Origin: CAVQBP01 sp963723205
Lineage (GTDB): Bacteria; Bacteroidota; Ignavibacteria; Ignavibacteriales; Ignavibacteriaceae
Length of the DNA: 64,000 bases
NCBI GenBank assembly: GCA_963723205.1
Contig: CAVRQC010000028.1
Coordinates: forward strand, 124,001 to 188,000
Direction: 5' to 3'
Under the pieces are notes generated by a model. The model saw only the letters and a program-made list of their open reading frames with translations, had not been told where the DNA came from and ran no database searches. Of the stretch, positions 7,422 through 15,659 are shown in pieces. The first letter of the stretch is position 1, and every line of letters starts with the position of its first letter. The position numbers and the translations under genes are program-made.

Positions 7422-8384
7422 ATGACTGAAATTAGTAACAATAATCATTTTAAAGTTGTAGTAATCGGAGCAGGACCTGCAGGTTTTACTGCAGCATTGT
7501 ATACAGCAAGAGCAAACTTAAATCCTGTTATTTTTGAAGGTTTGCAGCCAGGCGGACAATTAACAATAACCACTGAAGTTGAGAATTATCCTGGTTTTGA
7601 AACCGGGATACAAGGGCCGCAATTAATGGATGTAATGCGTAAGCAGGCGCATAGATTTGGTGCCAAATCTATTTATAAAGAGATAACAAAAGTTGATTTA
7701 TCCAAAAGGCCTATCGTTCTTGAATCTTATGATGAATCCTATACTGCTGATTCAGTAATTATTGCAACAGGTGCTTCTGCCAAACTTTTAGGAATCGAAA
7801 GCGAAAGTAAGTATATGGGATATGGTGTTTCTGCTTGTGCTACCTGCGACGGATTCTTTTACAAAGGTTTAAAAGTACTGGTAGTAGGCGGCGGCGATAC
7901 TGCAATGGAAGAGGCGACATTTTTAACAAAATTTGCTGCTGAAGTAACTATTGTGCATAGACGAGATGAATTCCGTTCTTCTAAAATTATGCTTGCAAGA
8001 GCAAAGAAAAATCCTAAAATAAAATTCTTAACGAGCAGTGTTATAAAAGAAGTTTTAGGAAAAGAAGAAAACGGACGCAAGGTAATGACTGGTGCAGTAA
8101 TTGAAAATACTAAAGATCATTCAACAAAGAATATTGACGTGGATGGTTTATTTATCGCAATCGGGCATAAACCGAACACCGAGTTATTTAACGGTATTCT
8201 TGATATGGATGAAACCGGATACTTAAAGGTTAAACCGGGTTCTACATATACAAATATCGAAGGTGTTTTTGCTGCCGGTGATGTAGCTGATAAAACTTAC
8301 CGTCAAGCTGTAACTGCTGCCGGTTCGGGTTGTATGGCTGCATTGGATTGTGAGAGATGGCTTGCGGCCCAGGAAGAGGTTTAG
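7422..8384 (+). CDS. trxB: Thioredoxin reductase
   Basis: 320 residues, the normal length for low-molecular-weight bacterial TrxB. Visible parts are the N-terminal FAD-binding IGAGPAGFTAALYTARA, the redox-active disulfide in ACATCDGFFY, the NADPH-binding GGGDTAMEEATFL, and the C-terminal FAD motif GVFAAGDVADKTYRQ. The enzyme reduces thioredoxin with NADPH in the cytoplasm. It stands alone: an 87-nt gap separates it from queG, a GGAG ribosome site precedes the ATG and a strong terminator follows 16 nt after the stop. Confidence 0.97.
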   Translation: MTEISNNNHFKVVVIGAGPAGFTAALYTARANLNPVIFEGLQPGGQLTITTEVENYPGFETGIQGPQLMDVMRKQAHRFGAKSIYKEITKVDLSKRPIVLESYDESYTADSVIIATGASAKLLGIESESKYMGYGVSACATCDGFFYKGLKVLVVGGGDTAMEEATFLTKFAAEVTIVHRRDEFRSSKIMLARAKKNPKIKFLTSSVIKEVLGKEENGRKVMTGAVIENTKDHSTKNIDVDGLFIAIGHKPNTELFNGILDMDETGYLKVKPGSTYTNIEGVFAAGDVADKTYRQAVTAAGSGCMAALDCERWLAAQEEV

Positions 8385-8400
8385 TAAAAATAATTTTTTA

Positions 8401-8427
8401 AAAACCCGGCTTTATAGACCGGGTTTT
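8401..8427 (+). terminator. Terminator after trxB
   Basis: AAAACCCGG (8401-8409) pairs with CCGGGTTTT (8419-8427) around a short loop and runs into TTTTTT. It lies between two convergent genes and the A/T flanks make it potentially bidirectional. Confidence 0.88.
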
Positions 8428-8453
8428 TTCAATATTTCGGGATATATATAATC

Positions 8454-8804
8454 TTATTGATTTTTCTTTAATAATTTTTGAGCAACAACATTTGCAACTA
8501 TAAATCCCATACCGGTAAATGCAAACATAAATAATACAATCCAATAATCCTCATTAGTATAATCCTGAAGCATCAAACCCAGGCCAAGTCCTACTCCAAA
8601 TGCAAGTATAATAATACCCCACTTCATTAATGTGTAGGGATCGTGTTTCTGTTCAAAGAATTCCTTTATTGACTGCGCATCCAGTCCTTTGTCAATAAGC
8701 ATTTGTCTTTCCCTGGATTTGAAATAAAATGATGTTACCCAAATTAAACCGACAACTAAAAAAAGAACTATCGGAATAAATACTCCAATTACTTCGGGTG
8801 CCAT
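8454..8804 (-). CDS. DUF6249-like small integral membrane protein
   Basis: 116 residues with three predicted membrane helices (about 8-27, 62-80 and 88-110). A cytoplasmic-looking loop after helix 1 contains KSRERQMLIDKGLDAQSIKE, which resembles the conserved loop of DUF6249 membrane proteins found beside ECF sigma factors in Bacteroidota. Function is unknown. It diverges from the ECF sigma gene at 8987, and the spacer carries the same promoter-like element facing each gene, so it is a candidate member of that sigma factor's regulon. An AGGAG ribosome site (complement of 8809-8813) precedes its ATG. Confidence 0.72.
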   Translation of the reverse strand: MAPEVIGVFIPIVLFLVVGLIWVTSFYFKSRERQMLIDKGLDAQSIKEFFEQKHDPYTLMKWGIIILAFGVGLGLGLMLQDYTNEDYWIVLFMFAFTGMGFIVANVVAQKLLKKNQ

Positions 8805-8884
8805 TTTATTCTCCTTTCATTTTATGAGCCGGATTTTATCTGCTGGCTCCTTTATATAAATTTTCTCTTTTCTCTATTTCTTAT

Positions 8885-8912
8885 GACTATCTTTAGTTAA
8901 ATTAGGTTACAA
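8885..8912 (-). promoter_or_regulatory. ECF-type promoter-like element facing the DUF6249-like gene
   Basis: On the minus strand TTGTAACCT (8912-8904) is followed after exactly 16 nt by GTCATA, whose GTC is at 8887-8885. The facing element at 8951-8978 has the same 9-mer, spacer and GTC. The form resembles ECF promoters (an AAC-containing -35 and a -10 with GTC). The leader to the ATG at 8804 would be roughly 70 nt. Confidence 0.5.
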
Positions 8913-8950
8913 GGTTTTAATTATGGTTGTAATTTTGACTAATATATTAT

Positions 8951-8980
8951 TTGTAACCTTGTTTTGGCTTTAGGGGTCTA
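8951..8980 (+). promoter_or_regulatory. ECF-type promoter-like element facing the sigma gene
   Basis: TTGTAACCT at 8951-8959, a 16-nt spacer, and GTCTA at 8976-8980 mirror the minus-strand element. If used, transcription would begin almost at the ATG (8987), giving a leaderless message. The AGGGG at 8972-8976 could instead be a ribosome site for a longer transcript. The two readings conflict. Confidence 0.45.
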
Positions 8981-8986
8981 AAAATT

Positions 8987-9553
8987 ATGAAGAATCTAAC
9001 TGATTTTGAGATAATTGAATCTATAAAACGAGGAAATCATTCGGATTTTTCTATTTTAGTCGACAGGTATAAAAACAAAGCATTTTCCCTGTTGAAGCGG
9101 ATGTTAAAAAATGATATGGAAGCCGAGGAAATTCTACAGGATGCTTTTATCAAAACTTTTAACGGATTAAAAAATTTCAAAAAAGAATCTAAATTTTCTA
9201 CATGGTTTTACAGGATAGTATATAATACGGCACTGACTAAATTATCGAGTAAAAAAAGAAAGATTGAAAACGAAATGACAAGTGTTGAAGATCATCTTGA
9301 ACTTGAAAGCAAAATAGATTATAATCAGGCTGAACAGAAAAATATTTCAGAAATTGTTAATTCATTAATAGAACAGCTTCCGGAAAAATATTCTATTGTT
9401 ATTAATATGTTTTACCTCAATGGAATGAGCTGTGAAGAAATTGCTGAAGCGACATCTTCATCTATATCCAATGTTAAAGTCCTTTTGTATAGGGCCAGGA
9501 ATACTTTTAAAGATATATTAATAAAATCTAATTTATCGGAGGAATTGAGATGA
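8987..9553 (+). CDS. ECF RNA polymerase sigma factor
   Basis: 188 residues. Sigma region 2 spans about 20-95, with the region 2.2/2.3 core EAEEILQDAFIKTFNGL and FSTWFYRIVYNTALTKL. Region 4 spans about 125-180, with LPEKYSIVINMFYLNGMSCEEIAE and a helix-turn-helix SSSISNVKVLLYRARNTF. It lacks regions 1 and 3, so it belongs to the extracytoplasmic function class. Its stop overlaps the start of a membrane protein gene (ATGA, 9550-9553) that should be its anti-sigma factor. Autoregulation is suggested by the promoter-like pair upstream. The inducing signal is not evident. Confidence 0.95.
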   Translation: MKNLTDFEIIESIKRGNHSDFSILVDRYKNKAFSLLKRMLKNDMEAEEILQDAFIKTFNGLKNFKKESKFSTWFYRIVYNTALTKLSSKKRKIENEMTSVEDHLELESKIDYNQAEQKNISEIVNSLIEQLPEKYSIVINMFYLNGMSCEEIAEATSSSISNVKVLLYRARNTFKDILIKSNLSEELR

Positions 9554-10074
9554 ACAGCTTAAGTGATGAAATATTAAATAAGTATATTGATGGTGAACTT
9601 GATTATAAAACTGTTAACGAAGTGAAAGCAATATTGAAAGAATCTGAGCCGGATAGAGAAAATTTAAAAGTTATGTTGAGAGTTCATAATGGACTTAAAG
9701 AAATAAAAGAGTTTGAAGTAAGTAAAAATTTTACTTCTAATTTGATGCAAAAAATTACTGTTAAATTTAAACCTAAAAAAGCTGATAAATATTTTATTGT
9801 CTCGGTATCTTCTTTCTTTATTTTATTAAGTCTGGCAATTATTGGAATTGTTATTACCTTGCTGATCAATTCTCCTGAACAAACTTCTTCAACCGGACAA
9901 TTCTTGGGTTACCTGGTTTCATCTCTTGAAAGTTTTTCCATTTTTATTAGAAAGATTTTTGATGGTTCAGGAATATCGATATTTGGCTCGATAATTTCGC
10001 TGGGCATACTTATTTCTGCATATTTCTTTTTTGAAAGTCATAAGCATATAAAAGAAATACAGAACAAATTTTAA
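9550..10074 (+). CDS. Putative membrane anti-sigma factor
   Basis: 174 residues, coupled to the ECF sigma gene by a 4-nt ATGA overlap. The N-terminal 75 residues are soluble, begin SDEILNKYIDGELDYKTVNEV and resemble anti-sigma domains that bind sigma region 2 or 4, but they lack the HxxxCxxC zinc motif. Two membrane helices follow at about 81-107 and 142-161, joined by a short outer loop. The family is assigned from position, the helical N-terminus and topology rather than a strong motif. It presumably holds the sigma factor at the inner membrane until a stress signal releases it. Confidence 0.7.
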   Translation: MNSLSDEILNKYIDGELDYKTVNEVKAILKESEPDRENLKVMLRVHNGLKEIKEFEVSKNFTSNLMQKITVKFKPKKADKYFIVSVSSFFILLSLAIIGIVITLLINSPEQTSSTGQFLGYLVSSLESFSIFIRKIFDGSGISIFGSIISLGILISAYFFFESHKHIKEIQNKF

Positions 10075-10442
10075 CCTTCAGGTAAATATACAGTTCCTAG
10101 TTTGAACAAAGTCTGCACAACTCTGCATCCGGATACTTTTCCTTTTGAGAGAAAAATCAGAATTATTTGGCAGTGATCTAAATCTCTTGATATATTAGTC
10201 GAATTTCTTATGTTTATCTTCACTTCACGCGAGGAAAAATTCTATAGTTAAATTTTTTACAGTTCAAAATAGTTTTAAATAAAATTGTGTTCATGAATTG
10301 TTAAAAATTTATCTTTTACACGTGGAATTGTTTCTCAACATCTCTCACAAAAGTCCCCAGTTTAACTTTAAAAAGTTAATAAACAATATCATAGAAATAA
10401 GATCATATAACACACTATCCACACAACATAGTCGGAGAAAAA
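10075..10442. other. Gene-free intergenic region
   Basis: 368 nt with no ORF worth reporting, no strong hairpin and no recognisable RNA. A GGAG ribosome site at the right end serves the gene at 10443. Confidence 0.5.
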
Positions 10443-11228
10443 ATGTTTAACCGAATCATAAGTGCATTAATTTTATTCATATTCATATTAAATGCACAAA
10501 TTGTTTTTCCTCATGATATATCGTCTTCAAAAGCAACATTACAAAATCATGATATTCATCATTCATTAGTATTGGAAACAGAATCTTCATTATATAACGA
10601 TGGAATTAATAATGTCAATTTTGACTCACAACAGTTTGGTAATTTAATCTTAGATACTGCCAATACAGATGAGGAAAGAACTGCCAGGAGATTACTTCCC
10701 AAGGATATGAGCTGGATGGAGAACCTTCTTTGGGGTGTTCATGGAATTTTCCGAAGCGGTGAACTGACTCCCCAAAAACGTAAAAGTGAACTGGCTTTAA
10801 GACGAACAATGCTAACATGGCATCAGCGTTTTGGGATTACTACCTGGTTCTTAATGGGTGCAACTGTTTTGGCAGGGCAGCTTACTTTAAATGGTAACAG
10901 AAAATTCAGAGACTGGCATAGTCCTTTAGCAGAAGCAACCATAATTGGGTATAGTACTACAGCTTTGCTGGCAATTTTATCTCCTCCTCCACTTATAAGA
11001 CGCGGCGGTGAACATGATACCGTCTTTTGGCACAAACTGCTTGCATTTGTACATGCTGCAGGCATGATTGCATTACCCATACTTGCAAATAGTATTGTTA
11101 GGAGGTCACATTTTAACGGAGTAAGAGGTCCGGAAAGGTTTAATATGGCTAGGGCAAGAGTACATCAAATAACAGCTTATGTTACTTATACTGCCTTTAC
11201 TGCTTCTATAATAACAATATTCTTTTAG
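10443..11228 (+). CDS. Putative b561-like multi-helix membrane protein with conserved histidines
   Basis: 261 residues. A signal or anchor (about 1-22) precedes a roughly 65-residue polar segment and then about four membrane helices (roughly 125-148, 160-180, 195-215 and 240-260). Histidines lie at or near the helix ends: His127 (WHQRFG), His159 (DWHSP), His197 and His204 (HKLLAFVHAAG) and His241 (RVHQITAY). That is compatible with a diheme cytochrome b561-like fold, and the next gene encodes a YceI protein; yceJ (b561)-yceI is a known pair in E. coli. I do not recognise a precise family, so heme binding is inference. The gap to the YceI gene is 64 nt. Confidence 0.55.
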   Translation: MFNRIISALILFIFILNAQIVFPHDISSSKATLQNHDIHHSLVLETESSLYNDGINNVNFDSQQFGNLILDTANTDEERTARRLLPKDMSWMENLLWGVHGIFRSGELTPQKRKSELALRRTMLTWHQRFGITTWFLMGATVLAGQLTLNGNRKFRDWHSPLAEATIIGYSTTALLAILSPPPLIRRGGEHDTVFWHKLLAFVHAAGMIALPILANSIVRRSHFNGVRGPERFNMARARVHQITAYVTYTAFTASIITIFF

Positions 11229-11292
11229 TATGAAAAATATTTTCTTTGAAGCAGGAAATTGTATTTTTAAATAATTTCTTAAGAGGTTTTAA

Positions 11293-11853
11293 ATGAAAAA
11301 AATTATGATTTTTATTTTACTTATTTATTCCGCTGTATTTATTTATCCTGCATCAATTATTTCTATTCATGCAAAAGATGGTTCAACCCTAGAATACACT
11401 CTTGTTCATCCGTTGCATACTGTTCATGGAATCAGTAAGGATGTAAATTGTAATGTTAACTATGACAGTGCAACGGGAAAAATAAAAGGTGTATCTGTAA
11501 ATGCAGATGTTTTATCATTTGACAGCGGGAATTCCAACAGGGATTCTCATATGGGTGAAGTTGTTGATGCAATTGATTACCCGGAAGTGGAATTTAAAGG
11601 GGATTCTATTCAATATTTTAAAAATGATTCTCTATTAATAACGGGAAAATTAACATTTCATAATGTTACTAAAACTATCCCGATTGAAGTTTCCGAAAGG
11701 TTTGATAATAATGATACAATTTTTAACGGAAAATTTTTTATTAGTCTTACAGAATTTAAAATAAAGAGACCATCATTATTATTAATGCCGGTTAAAGATA
11801 AGCTAACACTTCAGTTTAATATTGTAATTCCAAAAATTCTGAAGAAAACATAA
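11293..11853 (+). CDS. YceI family periplasmic protein
   Basis: 186 residues with a signal peptide (about 1-20). The YceI lipocalin-like beta-barrel is indicated by VHGISKDVNC, GVSVNADVLSFDSGNSNRD, HMGEVVDAIDYPEVEFKGDS, ITGKLTFHNVTKTIPIEV and FNGKFFISLTEFKIKRP, in the family's order. YceI proteins bind isoprenoid or other lipid ligands in the periplasm, and some are linked to cytochrome b561 electron transfer. The upstream neighbour is a histidine-bearing membrane protein that could play the b561 part. The protein is of normal length and complete. Confidence 0.9.
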   Translation: MKKIMIFILLIYSAVFIYPASIISIHAKDGSTLEYTLVHPLHTVHGISKDVNCNVNYDSATGKIKGVSVNADVLSFDSGNSNRDSHMGEVVDAIDYPEVEFKGDSIQYFKNDSLLITGKLTFHNVTKTIPIEVSERFDNNDTIFNGKFFISLTEFKIKRPSLLLMPVKDKLTLQFNIVIPKILKKT

Positions 11854-11914
11854 ACATACTAAGTTCCGAACAAAAGTTTTCCTTATTTTAAATCAAAATA
11901 TCTGTATTGTTTTG

Positions 11915-11922
11915 TATATTTG
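11915..11922 (+). promoter_or_regulatory. -7 promoter element candidate for the YbjQ-like gene
   Basis: TATATTTG matches TAnnTTTG and lies 31 nt before the ATG at 11954, but no well-placed TTG was found about 20 nt upstream, so support is partial. An AAAAGGAGG ribosome site follows at about 11940-11948. Confidence 0.3.
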
Positions 11923-11953
11923 CAGATATTTCAAATAAAAAAAAGGAGGTACT

Positions 11954-12280
11954 ATGCTTATACTAACTACTCCAAATATAGAAGGAAAGAAAATTATTAA
12001 ATATATTGGTTTAGTTAGCGGTGAAGCAATATTGGGAGCAAATATTTTTAAGGATATTTTTGCAGGAATAAGGGATATCGTCGGAGGTAGATCTGCTGCA
12101 TATGAAAGGGAGCTTCGGAAAGCCAAAGATATAGCTGTTCAGGAAATGGCTGAACAAGCTTCATCGCTTGGCGGAAATGCTGTCATTGCAGTTGATCTTG
12201 ATTACGAAACTATTGGAAGTACCGGTACAAATATGCTTATGGTTAGTGCAAGCGGAACCGCAGTTGTTTTTGAAGAATAA
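11954..12280 (+). CDS. YbjQ/UPF0145 family protein
   Basis: 108 residues covering the whole YbjQ (heavy-metal-binding-like, UPF0145) domain. The landmarks are TPNIEGKKIIKYIGLVSGEA near the N-terminus, IRDIVGGRSAAYERELRKAK, then SLGGNAVIAVDLDYETIG and a final VSASGTAVVF. These proteins form a pentameric fold related to dodecin-like and metal-binding domains; their function is unresolved. It is soluble and cytoplasmic. A very strong GGAGG ribosome site precedes the ATG. The era gene starts 9 nt downstream. Confidence 0.92.
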   Translation: MLILTTPNIEGKKIIKYIGLVSGEAILGANIFKDIFAGIRDIVGGRSAAYERELRKAKDIAVQEMAEQASSLGGNAVIAVDLDYETIGSTGTNMLMVSASGTAVVFEE

Positions 12281-12289
12281 TTATTTATT

Positions 12290-13195
12290 ATGAACCATAA
12301 AGCCGGCTATGTATCTATACTGGGATTGCCTAATTCAGGAAAATCCACTTTAATGAATTCCCTGATAGGGCAAAAACTTTCAATTACTACAAATAAACCG
12401 CAAACTACACGCAAAAGAATTCTTGGAATTCTTTCGGAAAGAGATTTCCAGGTTATCTTTCTTGATAATCCGGGCATTTTAAAACCGGGTTATTTACTCC
12501 AGGAAAAAATGATGGAAGCGGTTAGTCAGTCTGTTAAAGATGCTGATATTTTTTTGATAATTTTAGATATCAGTTCCGATCCGGCAGGAAGTAAAATTTT
12601 AAATGAAGACTATGTCAAAGGAATATTGAATGATAAAAAACCAAAGATTTTAGTAATAAATAAAATTGATCTTTCTTCACAGGAATTTGTTCAGAATCTA
12701 ATTGAAAAGATTCAAAAAAAATATGATTTTAAAAAAATTATCCCGTTTTCTGCAAGCCTTGGATTTAATACCAATGAAGTTGCATCAACTATAGTAGATT
12801 ATTTGCCTGAAGGCCCCAGCTTTTACCCTGATGACATTGTAGCAGATGAAAATGAAAGATTTTTTGTCTCCGAGATAATTCGTGAGAAAATTCTGGAATT
12901 GTACCAGGAAGAAATCCCATATAGTATTGAAGTGCTTATAGCCGACTATAAAGAAAGGGAAGATAAAAAAGATTATATAAGTGCAGAAATCGTTGTGGAG
13001 AAAGAAAGTCAAAAAGGAATTATTATAGGGAAAAATGGAACTGCAATTAAAAAGTTAGGATTGATTTCACGTAAAGCTGTTGAAGATTTTTTGAAAAAGG
13101 AAGTGTATTTGGATTTAAGAGTTAAGGTTAGAAAGAAATGGCGTTCAAATGAAAATCTTCTTAAATCATTTGGATATTCAAAAGGGAATGATTAA
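12290..13195 (+). CDS. era: GTPase Era, 30S ribosome assembly factor
   Basis: 301 residues, the usual length. The G domain has the P-loop GLPNSGKST (12-20), a switch I threonine in NKPQTTRKRI, G3 as DNPGI where most Era have DTPGI, and G4 NKID. The C-terminal KH domain carries IIIGKNGTAIKKLG, with the GxxG loop that binds the 3' end of 16S rRNA, and ends VRKKWRSNENLLKSFGY. Era checks 30S maturation in the cytoplasm at the inner membrane. The Asn in G3 is a conservative oddity. It lies 9 nt after the YbjQ-like gene, so cotranscription is likely. Confidence 0.96.
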   Translation: MNHKAGYVSILGLPNSGKSTLMNSLIGQKLSITTNKPQTTRKRILGILSERDFQVIFLDNPGILKPGYLLQEKMMEAVSQSVKDADIFLIILDISSDPAGSKILNEDYVKGILNDKKPKILVINKIDLSSQEFVQNLIEKIQKKYDFKKIIPFSASLGFNTNEVASTIVDYLPEGPSFYPDDIVADENERFFVSEIIREKILELYQEEIPYSIEVLIADYKEREDKKDYISAEIVVEKESQKGIIIGKNGTAIKKLGLISRKAVEDFLKKEVYLDLRVKVRKKWRSNENLLKSFGYSKGND

Positions 13196-13248
13196 GGATG
13201 GTAAATGGAATATGGAGTATGTTAAATGGAAAATGTTAGATGGGGAAA
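13196..13248. repeat. Degenerate intergenic word repeat (ATGGTAAATGGAAT type)
   Basis: Directly after the era stop the sequence consists of imperfect repetitions of GGTAAATGGAATATGG, then GTTAAATGGAAAATG, then GTTAGATGGGG. No coding or hairpin potential is seen. Confidence 0.45.
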
Positions 13249-13340
13249 ATATTCTCTTTGAAATTCTTTTCAAATTGATATCTGCTTCAAAAAAGCAAAT
13301 CAGGTATCAAGTAAATATATAAAGATAGAATTACTTTTAA

Positions 13341-14264
13341 ATGAAGAAATTTACTGCCGAAGGAGCATTACTGCTCGCAACCACAATTTGGGGAGCAACT
13401 TTTGTAATTATAAAATCAGCTCTGAATGATATCTCCCCGATGCTTTTTGTATCGATAAGATTTTCTTTTGCTGCATTAGTTCTCTTTCCATTTATATTTA
13501 AGATTTTAAAAAGAATTGATAAAAAAACTTTTTATGGGGGATTAATAGTTGGAGTATTTTATTTTCTTGGTTTTGCTTCTCAAACAGCGGGTTTAAATTT
13601 TACTTCGGCAACTAAATCAGGTTTTATTACCGGAACTTTTGTTTTATTTACCCCGATTTTTCAGTTAATAATAGAAAAAAGAAAACCTGCAAAAGGAAGC
13701 TTGATTGGGATTTTTTTAGTCCTTTTGGGTTTGATTTTTCTTTCAAGCAAAGGCAATACTTTTCTCAATGTTTTCAACGAAATAGGTGAAAATTTTAATA
13801 TAGGTGATTTTTTAACACTTCTATGTGCTATGTTTTTTGCACTCTATATAGTATACCTTGATATCGAAAGTAAAAAATTAGATTTAATGTCGCTTGTTTT
13901 TTTGCAAATTGCCATCACAGGTATATTAGGTTTTATTTTTGCTTTTATTTTTTCCCTGGCAGGATTAGAAAACATTAAATTAACCTTAAGTAACAATCTT
14001 TTATTTGCAATTTTATATACATCAATTTTGGCTACAATTATAACTACAATATTGCAAACAAGATTTCAGAAAGAAACAACGCCGACAAAAGCAGGAATAA
14101 TCTTTTCATTTGAACCTATTTTTTCTGCCATTGTTGCTTTTGTTGCGCTCAATGAAAAAATTTCTGATTTTAGACTTTTAGGATGTGCATTTATTTTCAT
14201 CGGACTTTTAGCTACGGAATTGATTAAGAATAAAAATAATAAAACAGTTACATTAAACAAATAG
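13341..14264 (+). CDS. EamA/DMT family transporter
   Basis: 307 residues with about ten hydrophobic helices arranged as two EamA repeats (about 6-137 and 155-300). The repeat hallmarks are visible as LLLATTIWGATFVIIKSAL near the N-terminus and, near the end, IIFSFEPIFSAIVAFVALNE followed by LLGCAFIFIGLLATELI. DMT proteins export or exchange small metabolites at the inner membrane; the substrate cannot be told. It opens a compact run of five genes (EamA, acylphosphatase, ispF, DedA, lnt); the acylphosphatase starts 5 nt downstream. Confidence 0.93.
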   Translation: MKKFTAEGALLLATTIWGATFVIIKSALNDISPMLFVSIRFSFAALVLFPFIFKILKRIDKKTFYGGLIVGVFYFLGFASQTAGLNFTSATKSGFITGTFVLFTPIFQLIIEKRKPAKGSLIGIFLVLLGLIFLSSKGNTFLNVFNEIGENFNIGDFLTLLCAMFFALYIVYLDIESKKLDLMSLVFLQIAITGILGFIFAFIFSLAGLENIKLTLSNNLLFAILYTSILATIITTILQTRFQKETTPTKAGIIFSFEPIFSAIVAFVALNEKISDFRLLGCAFIFIGLLATELIKNKNNKTVTLNK

Positions 14265-14269
14265 AGATA

Positions 14270-14554
14270 ATGAGTGATAATAAAAAACATGCGGAAATTA
14301 TAGTGAACGGACTTGTTCAAGGTGTTGGATTCAGGTATTTTGTTATTAGAAATGCGCAACAGCTTGGGATTAAAGGCTACGTGAAAAATTTATACGATGG
14401 CTCTGTCCTTACTGTTGCTGAAGGTGAAAAAAATCAAATTGAAGAATTATTTAAAAAAATAAAAATTGGCCCGCGTTCCGCACATGTTAATAATTCAAAA
14501 ATTGAATGGGGTGAATTTAAAAATGAATTTTCAACTTTCGAGGTAGAATATTGA
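14270..14554 (+). CDS. Acylphosphatase
   Basis: 94 residues, the normal size of the family. The phosphate-binding loop GLVQGVGFRYF holds the catalytic Arg22, and the catalytic Asn40 follows in GYVKNLYDGSV. The enzyme hydrolyses acylphosphates such as carbamoyl-phosphate and 1,3-bisphosphoglycerate in the cytoplasm. It sits 5 nt after the EamA gene and its TGA overlaps the TTG start of ispF (14551-14554), so it is translationally coupled. Confidence 0.95.
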   Translation: MSDNKKHAEIIVNGLVQGVGFRYFVIRNAQQLGIKGYVKNLYDGSVLTVAEGEKNQIEELFKKIKIGPRSAHVNNSKIEWGEFKNEFSTFEVEY

Positions 14555-15048
14555 AACCTGAATTTAGAACCGGGATCGGTTTCGATGTTCATGCCTTTGC
14601 TGAAGGGAGGAAAATGATTTTAGGTGGAATTGAAATTCTATCTGATAGAGGTTTACTTGGTCATTCCGATGCGGATGTGCTTCTCCATGCAATTACAGAT
14701 GCATTATTAGGTGCAATTTCGATGGGTGATATAGGGCAGCTTTTCCCCGATACGGATAAAAAAAATAAAGATGCCGACAGCAAAATATTTTTACAAAAAG
14801 CGCATGAGTTAGTCCTTGAAAAAGGATATTATTTGGGAAATATTGATGCTGTGGTTGCAATGCAGTCTCCAAAACTTTCACCTTATATTTCAGATATTAG
14901 GGAAAAAATCTCGGAAATGCTGAACTGCGAAGTTGATCAAATTTCTGTTAAAGCAACAACAACTGAAAAATTAGGATTTGTAGGCAGGAAAGAAGGGGCA
15001 TCTGCGTTTGCTTCAGTTTTAATTATTAGAAATAAAAATAATGATTGA
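14551..15048 (+). CDS. ispF: 2-C-methyl-D-erythritol 2,4-cyclodiphosphate synthase
   Basis: 165 residues. The start is a TTG overlapping the acylphosphatase stop and gives MKPEFRTGIGFDVHAF, the family's invariant N-terminus with metal ligands Asp12 and His14. Other signatures are GLLGHSDADVLLHAITDALL, GDIGQLFPDTD and VKATTTEKLGFVGRKEG. IspF converts CDP-methylerythritol 2-phosphate into the cyclic diphosphate in the MEP isoprenoid pathway as a cytoplasmic trimer. No other MEP gene is in the window. The DedA gene overlaps its 3' end by 8 nt. Confidence 0.97.
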   Translation: MKPEFRTGIGFDVHAFAEGRKMILGGIEILSDRGLLGHSDADVLLHAITDALLGAISMGDIGQLFPDTDKKNKDADSKIFLQKAHELVLEKGYYLGNIDAVVAMQSPKLSPYISDIREKISEMLNCEVDQISVKATTTEKLGFVGRKEGASAFASVLIIRNKNND

Positions 15049-15655
15049 ACATATCCTCGATTTCATATCTGGTTTATCTCCATTCTGGATATATATTTCA
15101 CTTTTTGCTTTTGCTTTTGTTGAAAATGTCTTTCCTCCGTCTCCCAGCGATTTTGTTGTAGTTCTCGGGGGATCTTTAATCGGGACACATTCACTGCATT
15201 TTGTGCCCACACTTTTGGTTACGACTGTTGGAAGCGTTATTGGATTTATGGCCTTGTTTTTTATCGGGACACAATTGGATAAAAAATTAATACGGGCGGG
15301 CAAAGTCAGATTTATTTCTACTGAGGGACTTGAGACAGTTGAAAGATGGTTTTCTAAGTACGGCTACAGGATTATATTGGTTAACAGGTTTTTACCCGGA
15401 ACTCGTTCCGTTATTTCATTGTTTGCGGGGCTTAGCGAGCTTAATGTAAAAAAGACAGTTATACTCGCCACAATTAGTGCACTTGTCTGGAATGCCTCAA
15501 TTATTTATTTAGGAATTATATTCGGACACAATATTGGAATTGTTGATCACTATCTTTCAACATATTCAAATATAGCAGTAATTGTAACTTGTGCTGTTAT
15601 TTTATTTTTGATTTTAAAATATTTCTGGAAGAAGAAAAAATCGGTTAAAGGATAA
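15041..15655 (+). CDS. DedA family membrane protein
   Basis: 204 residues. Four to five hydrophobic helices and the SNARE-associated/DedA signatures are visible: FAFVENVFPPSPSDFVVVLG near the N-terminus, RWFSKYGYRIILVNRFLPGT and RSVISLFAGL in the middle. DedA proteins are inner-membrane proteins involved in lipid carrier (undecaprenyl phosphate or phospholipid) translocation and proton-motive-force homeostasis. The ATG overlaps the ispF stop, and lnt follows after 4 nt. Confidence 0.94.
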   Translation: MIEHILDFISGLSPFWIYISLFAFAFVENVFPPSPSDFVVVLGGSLIGTHSLHFVPTLLVTTVGSVIGFMALFFIGTQLDKKLIRAGKVRFISTEGLETVERWFSKYGYRIILVNRFLPGTRSVISLFAGLSELNVKKTVILATISALVWNASIIYLGIIFGHNIGIVDHYLSTYSNIAVIVTCAVILFLILKYFWKKKKSVKG

Positions 15656-15659
15656 AAGG

